A stretch of DNA of 64,000 nt from Aureimonas glaciei (GCF_014643375.1 NZ_BMJJ01000012.1:117470-181469); one strand, 5' to 3'. Numbered from the stretch's first letter, positions 19,773 through 27,557 are shown. A program made the numbers and translations. Notes: generated by a model not told the origin, from the sequence alone.

Positions 19773-20318
19773 TCACCGCGTCGGCGCGCGCCAGACGAAG
19801 CGGCCATCGCCGTCCTCGTCGGTGTAGAGGGGGGTGGCCACGCCGATGACGGAACTGGCGGGAACCGGGCCAAAGTAACGGCCGTCGAGGCTGTCGCGGA
19901 CCTGCCAGTTCATCAGGAAAAGTTCGTCGTCGGCGACGAGGCGGCATCCCCGCCAGGCCGGTAGTTCGCGACCCCGGCGATCGCGGTCGAGCGCATTGCC
20001 GATGGTTTGGCCATCGACGGTGATTGTATGACCGGTACGGCACACACTTTGTCCGGGAAGGCCGGCGACCCGCTTCAGCAGCGGCACGCCGCGCGGCAGA
20101 TATCCTCCATCGGCCAGGAATGTGGCGATCGGCTCCGGCGCTGCTACGGCGACGAGGTCGGACGCTTCCAGTCCGTCGCTGGAACTGATCGCATAGAGGC
20201 CGATCGGCGTGCTCGTAGAGGCATTCCAGATCAGCTTCGGCGCGAACGACACGATCGACAGGATGCCCATCAGCATCACCGCGAAGTAGGTCGTCATGAC
20301 ATATCCAAAGCGGCTCAT
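19773..20318 (-). CDS. traF: TraF-type S26 signal peptidase
   Basis: The 181-aa protein has an N-terminal membrane anchor (TTYFAVMLMGILSIVSFAP), the S26 serine motif NASTSTPIGLYAI, the lysine motif PLLKRVAGLPGQ, and the C-terminal YFGPVPASSVIGVATPLY box. By analogy with RP4 TraF it matures and cyclises the TrbC pilin. The frame is open to 20750, but the ATG at 20318 overlaps the DUF2840 stop (ATGA), which fixes the start. Confidence 0.92.
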   Translation of the reverse strand: MSRFGYVMTTYFAVMLMGILSIVSFAPKLIWNASTSTPIGLYAISSSDGLEASDLVAVAAPEPIATFLADGGYLPRGVPLLKRVAGLPGQSVCRTGHTITVDGQTIGNALDRDRRGRELPAWRGCRLVADDELFLMNWQVRDSLDGRYFGPVPASSVIGVATPLYTDEDGDGRFVWRAPTR

Positions 20319-20833
20319 GGCGCGACCCTCCGGCGCAGGAGGAAGGCGCGATGCTGCTGTTGGGAGTAGGTGCGAGGCGGTTCTCCGACGGCGAGACGGT
20401 TGTGGACGTGGCGCCAGTGATCGGGCGAAACGTCGATCACTTCGATGCCACGCGCCTCGATCGCATCGATGAGCTGGAGCACGCGCTCGACCTTCGGCCA
20501 TCCGTCCGCGCGCAACAGGATGTCGCCGCCGGGGCGCACGAACGGTAGGGTCTGACAGCGCTCGCCGGCATTCACGGCGCGAATGATGTCGAGCCGCGAA
20601 TGCGCGGTGCCGTAATCGTTCGACGTCCAGCGAACGAAGGCGAAGACGCTGCCCGGCGCGAAGGATACAACGCGCCGGCGGCGGTCGAGGATCTGTTCGG
20701 CGGTCTCGCGACCGAACCTGATCCAGAACTCGATCTTCTTCTCGATCCACGTCAGCTCGACATGCGTCAGGGAATCGGCCGCAGGCGCGCGCGGCAAGCC
20801 GCTGCGCAGCGACGTGTCGGTGACACCGATCAT
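20315..20833 (-). CDS. DUF2840 family protein
   Basis: The 172-aa protein carries the DUF2840 pattern: HVELTWIEKKIEFWIRFG, SFAPGSVFAFVRWTSNDYGT, and PGGDILLRADGWPKVERVLQ. It lies between the ribbon-helix-helix gene and traF with 4-nt overlaps on both sides. This is its standard position in alphaproteobacterial ICEs. Function unknown. Confidence 0.9.
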   Translation of the reverse strand: MIGVTDTSLRSGLPRAPAADSLTHVELTWIEKKIEFWIRFGRETAEQILDRRRRVVSFAPGSVFAFVRWTSNDYGTAHSRLDIIRAVNAGERCQTLPFVRPGGDILLRADGWPKVERVLQLIDAIEARGIEVIDVSPDHWRHVHNRLAVGEPPRTYSQQQHRAFLLRRRVAP

Positions 20834-21084
20834 CGAGGCTCTCCTTCGTTGGTGGGGAATTCGCGCGCGAACAGGGCGCGCAGCATGTCGGCGACGGTCT
20901 GGCCGCGCTGGAAGGCCGCGATCTTGATCCGCCCGCGCATGTCGGCGGTGACGTCGATCGTCAGCCTAGCGGTGAAGTCGGCGGCGGCGTCCGCACACGC
21001 GGATGGACGGTCTGGCGCTTTGACCCAGCTTTCCGGATCGGCCGGGCGGGATGCGAAGCTGCGTTTCGGGGACCGCTCGCTCAT
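20830..21084 (-). CDS. Ribbon-helix-helix partner of ParA
   Basis: The 84-aa protein has a disordered N terminus and a C-terminal ribbon-helix-helix (ARLTIDVTADMRGRIKIAAF then QTVADMLRALFARE). It overlaps parA by 4 nt, as small ParB-type centromere-binding proteins do in type Ib partition systems. It probably binds a parS/operator near parA, such as the palindrome at 21781-21797. Binding is inferred, not seen. Confidence 0.8.
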   Translation of the reverse strand: MSERSPKRSFASRPADPESWVKAPDRPSACADAAADFTARLTIDVTADMRGRIKIAAFQRGQTVADMLRALFAREFPTNEGEPR

Positions 21085-21719
21085 GCCCCGATTTCCGTCA
21101 CTTCGGCGGCGAGCGCGGCGATCTCCCGCGCGGCGGGCGATGTCTCGTCCTGCTCGGCCGCGAGCCGCCCGGTCTGCACGACATCAGCGAAAGCGATGCG
21201 CTGACCGATGGTGGTGCGCAGCGGCGGCGGATCGTGCTCCGCAAGCGTTTCGGCGGTTTCGCGGGCGAGGATCGTGCGAGCCGCACAGCGGTTCAGCACA
21301 AACCGCGCTTTGAGGTCGGGGCGGTAGATTCGCGCTTCGTTAAGCAGCGACAGCATCTCGGCCGACGCCCAGCCGTCGAGCGGGGACGGCTGCACCGGGA
21401 TCAGCACGAGATCGGCGGCGAGCAGCGCCGAGCGCATCAGACCGGCGACACGCGGCGGTCCGTCGATGACGACATGATCGACGTCGCGCGCCAGCTCGGG
21501 CGCTTCGCGGTGCAGCGTGTCGCGCGCCAGGCCGACAACACCGAACAGCCGCTCCAATCCCTCCCGGCTGCGCTGCTGCGACCAGTCGAGCGCGGATCCT
21601 TGCGGATCGGCGTCGATCAGCGCGACGCGCTGCCCATGCCGAGCCCATTCACCGGCGAGGTGCAGGGCGAGCGTCGTCTTTCCGACGCCGCCCTTCTGGT
21701 TGAGGAACGCGACGATCAT
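21081..21719 (-). CDS. parA: ParA family partition ATPase
   Basis: The 212-aa ATPase has the deviant Walker A QKGGVGKTT near residue 9, Walker A' IDADPQGSALDW, and VVIDGPPRVAGLMRSAL. The short length without an N-terminal HTH marks a type Ib (plasmid-like) ParA. With the downstream ribbon-helix-helix protein and RepA upstream, it could stabilise an excised, replicating ICE. Confidence 0.93.
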   Translation of the reverse strand: MIVAFLNQKGGVGKTTLALHLAGEWARHGQRVALIDADPQGSALDWSQQRSREGLERLFGVVGLARDTLHREAPELARDVDHVVIDGPPRVAGLMRSALLAADLVLIPVQPSPLDGWASAEMLSLLNEARIYRPDLKARFVLNRCAARTILARETAETLAEHDPPPLRTTIGQRIAFADVVQTGRLAAEQDETSPAAREIAALAAEVTEIGA

Positions 21720-21780
21720 GACGGTCTCCCGGCGATCGGGGACTCGTCCACACGGCGCGAAAATCCGGGTTCCGTTAGAA

Positions 21781-21797
21781 AGATTCCGTAGGAATCT
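21781..21797. promoter_or_regulatory. Perfect 7-bp palindrome upstream of parA
   Basis: AGATTCC and GGAATCT flank a GTA centre, 62 nt before the parA start, in an AT-richer spot. Its position suits an operator or centromere for the ParA/ribbon-helix-helix pair. Function is inferred from position only. Confidence 0.4.
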
Positions 21798-21856
21798 AGG
21801 TTAGTTAAGTTACGGGGCTCGCAAGGTGCTGATTCAAAGCGAGAAATTGGTGATTT

Positions 21857-21923
21857 CGGTCCCCGATAGCACGAGACTCCGGTCCTCGATGGCACGATAG
21901 TGCCGGTCCCTGATAGCACGAGA
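21857..21923. repeat. Three iteron-like direct repeats beside repA
   Basis: Three 20-nt copies start at 21857, 21880 and 21904 (spacing 23 and 24 nt, about two helical turns). The consensus is CGGTCCYYGATRGCACGANA. The third copy ends 4 nt before the repA stop. Helical phasing and contact with a plasmid-type initiator gene are typical of replication iterons. Confidence 0.6.
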
Positions 21924-21927
21924 TGAT

Positions 21928-22815
21928 TCACAGCTTATCCCCAGGGCGAGTTGTCGAGCGGCGACGGCGGCGCGGGATGCCGAGCGCGTCGGGATCGGTG
22001 GGTACGAAGGACAGGATTTCGGGACCGCCGACGCATTGCTCGATGGTCAGGCGATAGCCCGGCAACGGCTGGCGGCGGACGATGTCGCGCAGGTCGTAGG
22101 CGAAGTGTTTGAGCGGCGAGAGGCTGCCGGACTTGGCATGGAGGTGGGGGAAGTCGAAGCTCCAGCCGAACTCCTGTTTGCCGCCGTGCTTGCGCACCAG
22201 CCGGTAGAGCCAGCGCTCCAGACCACCGGTGAGATCGAAGTATTTGCGGTCGATCGTCAGCACGAGCGCGTCGTCGAGGACGGCACCGTAAAACCAGTCG
22301 GGGAGAATCAGCTCGAGGCCAAGCGGGCGGCCGCGGTGATCGGCGCGCTCCTTCCATTCGTTGATCCAGGAGAAGCGATGCATCCGCCGCTCGGTCGGCT
22401 GGCGGATCGAGGTCGCGACCGTGGTCGACTGCAGCCGGTCGAGCGCAGCCTTCAGCCGGTCGTAGTCGCGAAGCGACACGCCCCGACCAATGAAGTTCAG
22501 AATTTCATAGGGGGTGGTCGCCATCAGGCGCGACGGTCGCAAGCCGACGTCGCGCGCTTCAACGATCTGGGAGGCGGCCCAGATGAGGACGTCCGCATCC
22601 CAGATCGTGGCCATGCCGTGTTCGGGCACGGCTTCGACACGGATCTTCACCGAGCCCGCCTTGAAGTCGATCGGCGCCAGGCGTTTCGACTTGGCGAGCG
22701 AGAAGAACGGATAGGCCATGAGGTCCTGCGCATCGCGGGGTGCGAGATCGCCGGGCAGCGCCCGGAACAGATCGAGCTGCGCGCGCTCCTCGCGATGGTG
22801 GGGGTGGGACGACAT
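21928..22815 (-). CDS. repA: RepA-type replication initiator
   Basis: The 295-aa protein matches the replication initiator protein A family: QLDLFRALPGDLAPRDAQD, MAYPFFSLAKSKR, TPYEILNFIGRGVSLRDYDRL, LPDWFYGAVLDDALVLTID, and the late WLYRLVRKHGGKQEFGWSFD. Such proteins start theta replication at iterons. Here they may allow the excised ICE to replicate. The gene lies 11 nt after the AlpA-like gene and is followed by iteron-like repeats. Confidence 0.9.
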   Translation of the reverse strand: MSSHPHHREERAQLDLFRALPGDLAPRDAQDLMAYPFFSLAKSKRLAPIDFKAGSVKIRVEAVPEHGMATIWDADVLIWAASQIVEARDVGLRPSRLMATTPYEILNFIGRGVSLRDYDRLKAALDRLQSTTVATSIRQPTERRMHRFSWINEWKERADHRGRPLGLELILPDWFYGAVLDDALVLTIDRKYFDLTGGLERWLYRLVRKHGGKQEFGWSFDFPHLHAKSGSLSPLKHFAYDLRDIVRRQPLPGYRLTIEQCVGGPEILSFVPTDPDALGIPRRRRRSTTRPGDKL

Positions 22816-22826
22816 GGCCAGCCGTC

Positions 22827-23111
22827 TCAGCGCGGAAAGCGGCCGCCGGCAGTGGCGGGCGAGGCGGTTTGGCGTTTGGCCGGCAGCACGGTGCCGCCGC
22901 GCGGGTCGGAGGTCGAGGTAACGAGACCGCGATCCGCCCAGGCCTGGAGGTCATCGACGGAATAGACGACGCGACCGCCGAGCTTGCGGTAGGTCGGACC
23001 CGTGCCGTAGGTGCGGTGCTTTTCGAGGGTGCGTTCGGACAGTCCGAGGAAGCGCGCCGCCTCCTGCGTTCGCAGGTAGCGTGGCGGTATACTGGCGGCT
23101 TTTTCGGCCAT
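22827..23111 (-). CDS. AlpA/MerR-type helix-turn-helix protein (RdfS-like)
   Basis: The 94-aa protein has a winged helix of the excisionase/AlpA type: RYLRTQEAARFLGLSERTLE, HRTYGTGPTYRKLGGRVVYS and DDLQAWADRGLV. In the Mesorhizobium ICEMlSymR7A the similar RdfS is the recombination directionality factor activated by FseA. The FseA-like ORFs lie just upstream here. It may therefore promote excision, though in some ICEs this gene class controls repA or parA. Confidence 0.82.
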   Translation of the reverse strand: MAEKAASIPPRYLRTQEAARFLGLSERTLEKHRTYGTGPTYRKLGGRVVYSVDDLQAWADRGLVTSTSDPRGGTVLPAKRQTASPATAGGRFPR

Positions 23112-23236
23112 GATCGAACCTCCGTGGTCTCGCGGGAGGCCGCTGCGAACGAGCGGCGGGTTGCGAGCACGGTGGCGCGGAGACGGCGGCTTGGACGATG
23201 TCGAAGTAAGACTCTAAAATCGACACTCGGGCGATA

Positions 23237-23854
23237 TCAGCGATCCCGGCGCGGGCGGCGCAGCAATGTGCGGTAGCCGCCGCGAACGAGTTTCATGCCG
23301 TCGCGAGCGAGACGGATGGTAATTTCCCGGATGGGGTCGCCGACCCAGGATGCTGCGTCGATTTTGTGCTGAGGGAAGAGATGCTCGGCGACGACGCGGT
23401 AGATGGCGCCGGCGTGTCGCGCGTCGATCGCGCGCAGCATCTGCCGTGCCCGCTGGTGTCGTTGCGGCGTCATGCGCGGATCGTCCGGCACCGGTCGACC
23501 TGTTGCGGCCGCCCAGAACCGTCCCAGCGCGGTCAGGCGATCCGGTGTGAGTTCGTCGAGAGGGATGACGGCGGCGAGCGCCCTGTCCTCCATCGAACCG
23601 GCAAGAGTGACGTCGAAGCGCGCTCCCCGCATATCCAGCCGAAGCAGCGCGGCTTCCTGTTGGAGGACAGCGTGAATCCGAAGATCGTCAACGCTGAGAT
23701 GCGATCCGTCGGACGGCACCGTGCCGGTTTGGAGGATGATCGCCGCTGGATCGGTTTGCGGGGTCCAGAAGATCGGCTGGGCGAGAGCTGTGATGCCTGG
23801 GTCGGCTGCGAAAATACAACCCCCATTGCTCGGCGAACGACGACGCTGTTTCAT
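23237..23854 (-). CDS. DUF2285 protein (C-terminal half of an FseA-like activator)
   Basis: From about residue 15 this 205-aa frame matches DUF2285 activators: AADPGITALAQPIFWTP, HLSVDDLRIHAVLQQ, and the C-terminal MLRAIDARHAGAIYRVVAEH with GGYRTLLRR. The expected N-terminal DUF6499 domain is in the overlapping frame of the upstream ORF. A +1 shift at 23810 would join them. In ICEMlSymR7A the equivalent ORFs (msi172, msi171) are joined by +1 programmed frameshifting into FseA. The nominal ATG at 23854 may not be used independently. Confidence 0.85.
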   Translation of the reverse strand: MKQRRRSPSNGGCIFAADPGITALAQPIFWTPQTDPAAIILQTGTVPSDGSHLSVDDLRIHAVLQQEAALLRLDMRGARFDVTLAGSMEDRALAAVIPLDELTPDRLTALGRFWAAATGRPVPDDPRMTPQRHQRARQMLRAIDARHAGAIYRVVAEHLFPQHKIDAASWVGDPIREITIRLARDGMKLVRGGYRTLLRRPRRDR

Positions 23855-24002
23855 CGCTCAATCGCCCGGAGGACAGTAGTGTCTGAAAGGCAATCCGGTA
23901 ATCCGGGTTGCGTCGCAGGAATTCCCAGGCGAGCTCGCTCGTCGTGAGTTGGTCGATATAGTCATAGGCGGCCTCGGACCGCCAACTCTCTTCCTCGGAC
24001 AT
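23688..24002 (-). CDS. DUF6499 protein (N-terminal half of an FseA-like activator)
   Basis: The 104-aa frame carries the DUF6499 domain (WRSEAAYDYIDQL then AWEFLRRNPDYRIAF) and FAEQWGLYF, after which the family motif continues in the +1 frame. The remaining 40 residues in this frame are Arg/Pro-rich out-of-frame translation. The ATG at 24002 has GGAGG 8 nt upstream, although the frame is open to 24140. The last 167 nt overlap the DUF2285 ORF. Confidence 0.8.
   Translation of the reverse strand: MSEEESWRSEAAYDYIDQLTTSELAWEFLRRNPDYRIAFQTLLSSGRLSDETASSFAEQWGLYFRSRPRHHSSRPADLLDPANRSSGDHPPNRHGAVRRIASQR
23807..23813 (-). promoter_or_regulatory. Candidate +1 frameshift site joining the two ORFs
   Basis: On the - strand the zero frame reads TAT TTT CGC and the family sequence resumes as GCA GCC GAC, so one base (C at 23810) must be skipped. 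A Phe tRNA on UUU can re-pair with UUC after a +1 slip. This gives the family-like junction WGLYF-AADPG. The alternative is an inactivating mutation or sequencing error. Confidence 0.55.
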
Positions 24003-24120
24003 CTCCACCGCCTCCGCGAACTTGTTACGCAACGCGAGTTTTGTGGTCGTCACGATTCCAAGTTGAGTCGGTGCTGGGAAGAACGAAGTCGGCTCGACGT
24101 GATGCAGGTTCTGCATCACC

Positions 24121-24384
24121 TCAATGTAGACGAGGGCCAAGAAGCTCGCAGTAGCCGCTTGTCGTCATCCATTTTGCGCGGCCGAGATGGGCGGTGTGGA
24201 CGCGCGCGGCGCGCTCTGGTTCGGCTTCGGGACAGATTCCGAACAGCGCTTCGACGACCGCTTTCCAGTCCGCGCCTTCAGCGTCAGCATCGAGAAGTCG
24301 TAGATACAGCTTCAGATGCGCACGGTCGTAGGCCGTGAGCGCTGCGCCGCCAGGCGGCTGGTCCAGAAAATCTTCTATGGTCAC
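24121..24384 (-). CDS. Short DUF2285 protein (QseM-like antiactivator)
   Basis: The 87-aa protein is a stand-alone DUF2285 domain: LTAYDRAHLKLYLRLLDADA, GADWKAVVEALFGI, and HTAHLGRAKWMTTSGYCELL. In ICEMlSymR7A the similar QseM binds FseA and TraR and blocks transfer. The frame is open to a TTG at 24399, but a GTG at 24384 has GGGGGA 5 nt upstream and gives the usual length. It lies just before the FseA-like ORFs on the same strand. Confidence 0.8.
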   Translation of the reverse strand: MTIEDFLDQPPGGAALTAYDRAHLKLYLRLLDADAEGADWKAVVEALFGICPEAEPERAARVHTAHLGRAKWMTTSGYCELLGPRLH

Positions 24385-24504
24385 AGCATCCCCCGACAAC
24401 AGATGTATCCATTTTGAAGGGGATTGTTAACGATGTTTTGAATGCATCGCATCCCGGAAGCGCCGTGGCGTGAAGGCCGGGCGGTGTGGGCATGCGCTCC
24501 TAGG

Positions 24505-24747
24505 TTAGGCTTCTCTCTTTGCATCGACCAGCATCAACCCCACGCCTTGGTCGGAGTTGAGGAAAACAATCCCGCCACGTTCGAAGGCACGTCTGACCTC
24601 ATCTCGCGTGCTCTCGTACACCTCGAGGCCGCTTGCGGATTCGAGGCGCTTGAGCGCGGTCAGTGATACTCGGGCCTTGTCAGCGAGCGTCTCCTGCGTC
24701 CAACCCAGCAACGCGCGTGCGGCCCGCGATTGTCGGGCGGTGATCAT
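24505..24747 (-). CDS. XRE-family regulator (QseC-like)
   Basis: The 80-aa protein has a Cro/CI-type HTH (RQSRAARALLGWTQETLADK then ARVSLTALKRLESASG) and a short tail with GIVFLNSDQGVGLML, a common pattern of small XRE regulators. By position it could be the counterpart of QseC, which sets QseM levels in ICEMlSymR7A, but here it is co-directional with the QseM-like gene instead of divergent. A palindrome overlaps its likely promoter. Confidence 0.8.
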   Translation of the reverse strand: MITARQSRAARALLGWTQETLADKARVSLTALKRLESASGLEVYESTRDEVRRAFERGGIVFLNSDQGVGLMLVDAKREA

Positions 24748-24789
24748 GCATGATCACCTCCCACTCAGACCTACGCGCACGCCAGAACT

Positions 24790-24806
24790 ACGACTATTAT
24801 AGTCGT
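24790..24806 (-). promoter_or_regulatory. Operator palindrome over the -10 box of the XRE gene
   Basis: ACGACTA and TAGTCGT form a perfect 7-bp inverted repeat around TTA. On the - strand it contains TATAAT, with TGGTCA 17 nt upstream, giving a sigma-70-like promoter about 45 nt before the XRE start. The overlap suggests autoregulation by the XRE protein. Confidence 0.5.
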
Positions 24807-24931
24807 GCTTTGGTCGTCTGACCATTGAAAAGCTGCTGCTGGGGCCTCGCCGAGGCATCTTCGGCGAGAACTGATTCGGTCGCCTCGGTGCCGAAAGCCC
24901 CGGCCTGTTCGGCCGGGGCCTCGCCCGAGCC

Positions 24932-25255
24932 TCAGTCGCCGCGCCGCCCGTTGGGGCGGGACCAGATCAGCGAGAAGCTCTCGTCCTCGTCGTCGAAGAG
25001 GTTGGCGTAGATGGGGGCGTTGAAGCTCGGATCGTCCAGCTTGAGGCCCAGATAGTCGCGGCCTTCGTTCGAGCGCTTGGACCAGGCGGCGCCGATCTCC
25101 GCGCGGCCGACCAGAACCCGGTGGCTGGGGGCGTTCTCGCCGGTGGCACGCTGGTCGGGGACGATGCGCACGCCCTTGGCCTGGACGCTGAGGGTAACGA
25201 TTTCGCCGGTGAACTCGTTCGCGCCGGTCTTCTTGAAGGTGCCGATGGTCGCCAT
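24932..25255 (-). CDS. DUF736 family protein (copy 2)
   Basis: The 107-aa protein starts MATIGTFKKTGANEFTGEIV and contains GAAWSKRSNEGRDYLGLKLD and DDPSFNAPIYANLF, clear DUF736 motifs. It differs strongly from copy 1 at 19379-19726. The ATG at 25255 follows the family start; the frame is open further upstream. Alphaproteobacterial ICEs often carry two DUF736 genes. Confidence 0.9.
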   Translation of the reverse strand: MATIGTFKKTGANEFTGEIVTLSVQAKGVRIVPDQRATGENAPSHRVLVGRAEIGAAWSKRSNEGRDYLGLKLDDPSFNAPIYANLFDDEDESFSLIWSRPNGRRGD

Positions 25256-25817
25256 TGTAAGTCTCCGTTTTCCGTTCGCGAGCCCGCACCATTGCGGCCT
25301 CGATGGCGATCGGCAGGCCGGAGGCGATAGACGGCGCACCCCGCAGGGGCTTGACAGCCAAGGAGGGCTTTCTTGTCTCGCGAGGAATGGCGGCGCAGCC
25401 GGCAGGGGAAGAAAGTTTGACGCGGCTGTTGCGTCATAGGCGATCGAGGCGAAGCCGGCCTTCGGCCAGATCAGGCCATTGAAGAGGCCGTTTGGAGCGG
25501 TTGATGCACGGTCAGAGAACGGAGAAAATGGCGGCCGTCCCGCACCAGCAAACCGGCGTCGGGGCAATACTCACCAGCTTCGTTTCCTCCCCACAGGGCA
25601 GGGCGTTGCATCCTGACCCGCGACCGCCGACTAGGAGATCGCCACGCCGGATGTTCGGTGGTGCAGCCAAGAGGTGCCCTGCCACGGCAACCGCTCCAAC
25701 GAGGGCCGCTTTCCGGGCGCGCGTAGATCCGCGCTCCATGCATCAATCGCAACGGCTTGAAACGGCATGGGCGGTCGCCGCCCATCGCTGGCCACCTCGC
25801 AATGGCGATGACGACGA
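25256..25817. other. 560-nt region with no supportable gene
   Basis: Between the second DUF736 gene and the membrane protein several frames are open by chance, but none has a recognisable domain together with a ribosome-binding site. A 75-aa - strand frame (25512-25739) is the only doubtful candidate. No repeat or RNA gene was seen. Confidence 0.4.
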
Positions 25818-26261
25818 TCAGGCTCGCGCGAGGTCCCGGCCGGACGGAGCCGGGGCCGCCGCCATTCCTGCGACCCGTGTGAAGGCGGTTATGCCCACTG
25901 CAATCGCGCCAATGACGGAGATGGCGATCTGCCATCCTTCGGAAGGCATGAGGTGCTTCACGATGCCATGCGTGGCGTGGAATCCCGCAATCGCCGCCGG
26001 CGCGACGAAGACGATGGCCACGATCAGCTTCAGCCACATCGGCCTAACGAAGGTGATCAGGAGGTGACCGGCCGCGAGCGTGACGGCGGCCGCGACAGCG
26101 CCGACCACGATGGCGCCAGGGATTCCGGCGCCGGTGCCGTGAGCCCAGTCCCCAGCGGTCGCGCCGACGAATACCGGAAGCGCGAAGACGGCCAGCGTGA
26201 ACAGCAGCCAGCAGAGCAGGCCGATGGCTGCGAGGGATGCAAGTATTGCGAGGATGATCAT
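25818..26261 (-). CDS. Small polytopic membrane protein
   Basis: The 147-aa product has about four hydrophobic segments (ILAILASLAAIGLLCWLLF, IVVGAVAAAVTLAAGHLLI, WLKLIVAIVFVAPAAIAGF, IAISVIGAIAVGITAF) and a short polar tail. The GATGAT start region is preceded by GGAGGCCACC. No family is recognised. Its position between the two ICE modules suggests an element-borne membrane protein of unknown role. Confidence 0.6.
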   Translation of the reverse strand: MIILAILASLAAIGLLCWLLFTLAVFALPVFVGATAGDWAHGTGAGIPGAIVVGAVAAAVTLAAGHLLITFVRPMWLKLIVAIVFVAPAAIAGFHATHGIVKHLMPSEGWQIAISVIGAIAVGITAFTRVAGMAAAPAPSGRDLARA

Positions 26262-26400
26262 GGTGGTGGCCTCCGTGAGAAATAGTCTGACGGTCGCGCC
26301 TCCACCACCACCACGGCGCGCTCGAACTATAGCTGAAAATCGGCTGCGCCGGGAGCGGAAATCGCGGCGACTTCCGCGCGGCGACGCCGGTTCGCCCCGG

Positions 26401-26568
26401 TTATGGGGCGAAAGGATCGATCTCGTGGACGATCGCGGCCATGTCGCCGTCGTACTCGCTGGCGGGTGTTACCGAGAGGGTGCCGTCACCGGCCTGGAAG
26501 ATGATGATGGCGGCCATCAGGGTGGTGGCGAGGCTGAAGGCGAAGGCGTGCGCGTCGTTAAGGGACAT
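26401..26568 (-). CDS. Small hypothetical protein with one membrane segment
   Basis: A 55-aa frame: hydrophobic N-terminal segment (AFAFSLATTLMAAIIIFQAG) followed by an acidic tail ending IVHEIDPFAP. A GGAG lies upstream of the ATG at 26568. Its size and simple layout fit a small inner-membrane or secreted peptide. No function is known. Confidence 0.5.
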   Translation of the reverse strand: MSLNDAHAFAFSLATTLMAAIIIFQAGDGTLSVTPASEYDGDMAAIVHEIDPFAP

Positions 26569-26791
26569 CGATCCGGCTCCTGTTGAGCGGAGGACCATCC
26601 CCCGCTGACAGGCGCCCGAAGTGTCGGACTGAGCGCTGCAATCACCGCGCAGGCGCAGCCGAGGCGGCGGCATGCTCGCATAGCCGACCCTTTACGGGTT
26701 GATGGCGTCAGGCGATCAGTCTGACCAAGGATCAGCGCAGATAAGCGGGGGTGGTTTTCGCGTCAGGAGCCGCGGTGATACCGGGAAAACG

Positions 26792-27370
26792 TCAGTCCAG
26801 TTCAATGTTCTTGCCGGTGCTCTTTTCGAGATGACCGATGTATTTGTTCAGGCTAACGGTAACGAAGTGGTCGGTACATTCGACGGCTTCGAGAAAGTCA
26901 GCGATCTCGTCGATCGGGACCGCCATCGTCCAGAGGTGACGGACGACAACGCGGTCGGGCTCCTCCTTCACGGCCAGGGTCAGCCGGACGACATCGGAGG
27001 CGTCGGTGTGCGCCGCCACCGTATTTCGAAGCTTGATAAGTCGCGAGTGAACGTCCTGGCCGTCCGCCGATCCGGCATAGACCTGCTTGGCGTCCAACGT
27101 GGGGATCATGGCCCCGGACGACGCATAGCATCGGCAGTAGGCCATGACGCCGGCGATCAGAAAGGCCTGCTGGCGCAGGGCGTTCTCCATGTCGTCCAGT
27201 TCGACGGGATGGTCTCGCACCCATTCGAAATTGGTGCGGGCGTTGACCAGATGCATGAGCATGTACGTCCACATCGACAGGCGCTCGTACCCGGGTGGAT
27301 CGAGGACGAAGCCCTCCTGCACCACGCCAGCCATGTGCACCTTGTAGTCGTCGTCGATGATCGAACCCAT
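26792..27370 (-). CDS. Hypothetical protein with HEPN-like RNxxxxH motif
   Basis: The 192-aa protein is mostly helical. It contains LIKLRNTVAAHTDAS at about residues 110-124, an R-N-x4-H arrangement like the RNase motif of HEPN domains. GGAGGAAAC directly before the ATG at 27370 supports this start. No wider family was recognised. The gene is divergent from the gene at 27558 with a 187-nt AT-rich gap between them. Confidence 0.6.
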   Translation of the reverse strand: MGSIIDDDYKVHMAGVVQEGFVLDPPGYERLSMWTYMLMHLVNARTNFEWVRDHPVELDDMENALRQQAFLIAGVMAYCRCYASSGAMIPTLDAKQVYAGSADGQDVHSRLIKLRNTVAAHTDASDVVRLTLAVKEEPDRVVVRHLWTMAVPIDEIADFLEAVECTDHFVTVSLNKYIGHLEKSTGKNIELD

Positions 27371-27557
27371 GTTTCCTCCGGACCTCGTCGCTCCGGATAG
27401 ATGCAAGCCGTTTGCATGTCACCGTTCGGGGAAAATGAGCGAGCGGCCTCACGAGATATGGCGAAGCTTGGGCGCTCATTTCAGTTAAATCTCTAAAATG
27501 CTATTGATACATTCAAGAAAGTATCTCATATGTCAGTTAATCAGAGAGGATGTTTCC

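Noticed and set aside
20319..20750. Upstream extension of the TraF frame
   Set aside because: It runs antisense-free but out of phase with DUF2840 coding; the ATGA overlap with DUF2840 fixes the TraF start.
24003..24140. Longer N terminus for the DUF6499 protein (start 24140)
   Set aside because: The DUF6499 domain begins just after the ATG at 24002, which has a good GGAGG site; the extra 46 residues have no family match.
25512..25739. 75-aa - strand frame after DUF736
   Set aside because: No domain or start signal. Probably a chance frame in GC-rich DNA.
27481..27540. 8-nt direct repeats TCAGTTAA as att sites
   Set aside because: Too short and only 52 bp apart; likely chance in AT-rich DNA.
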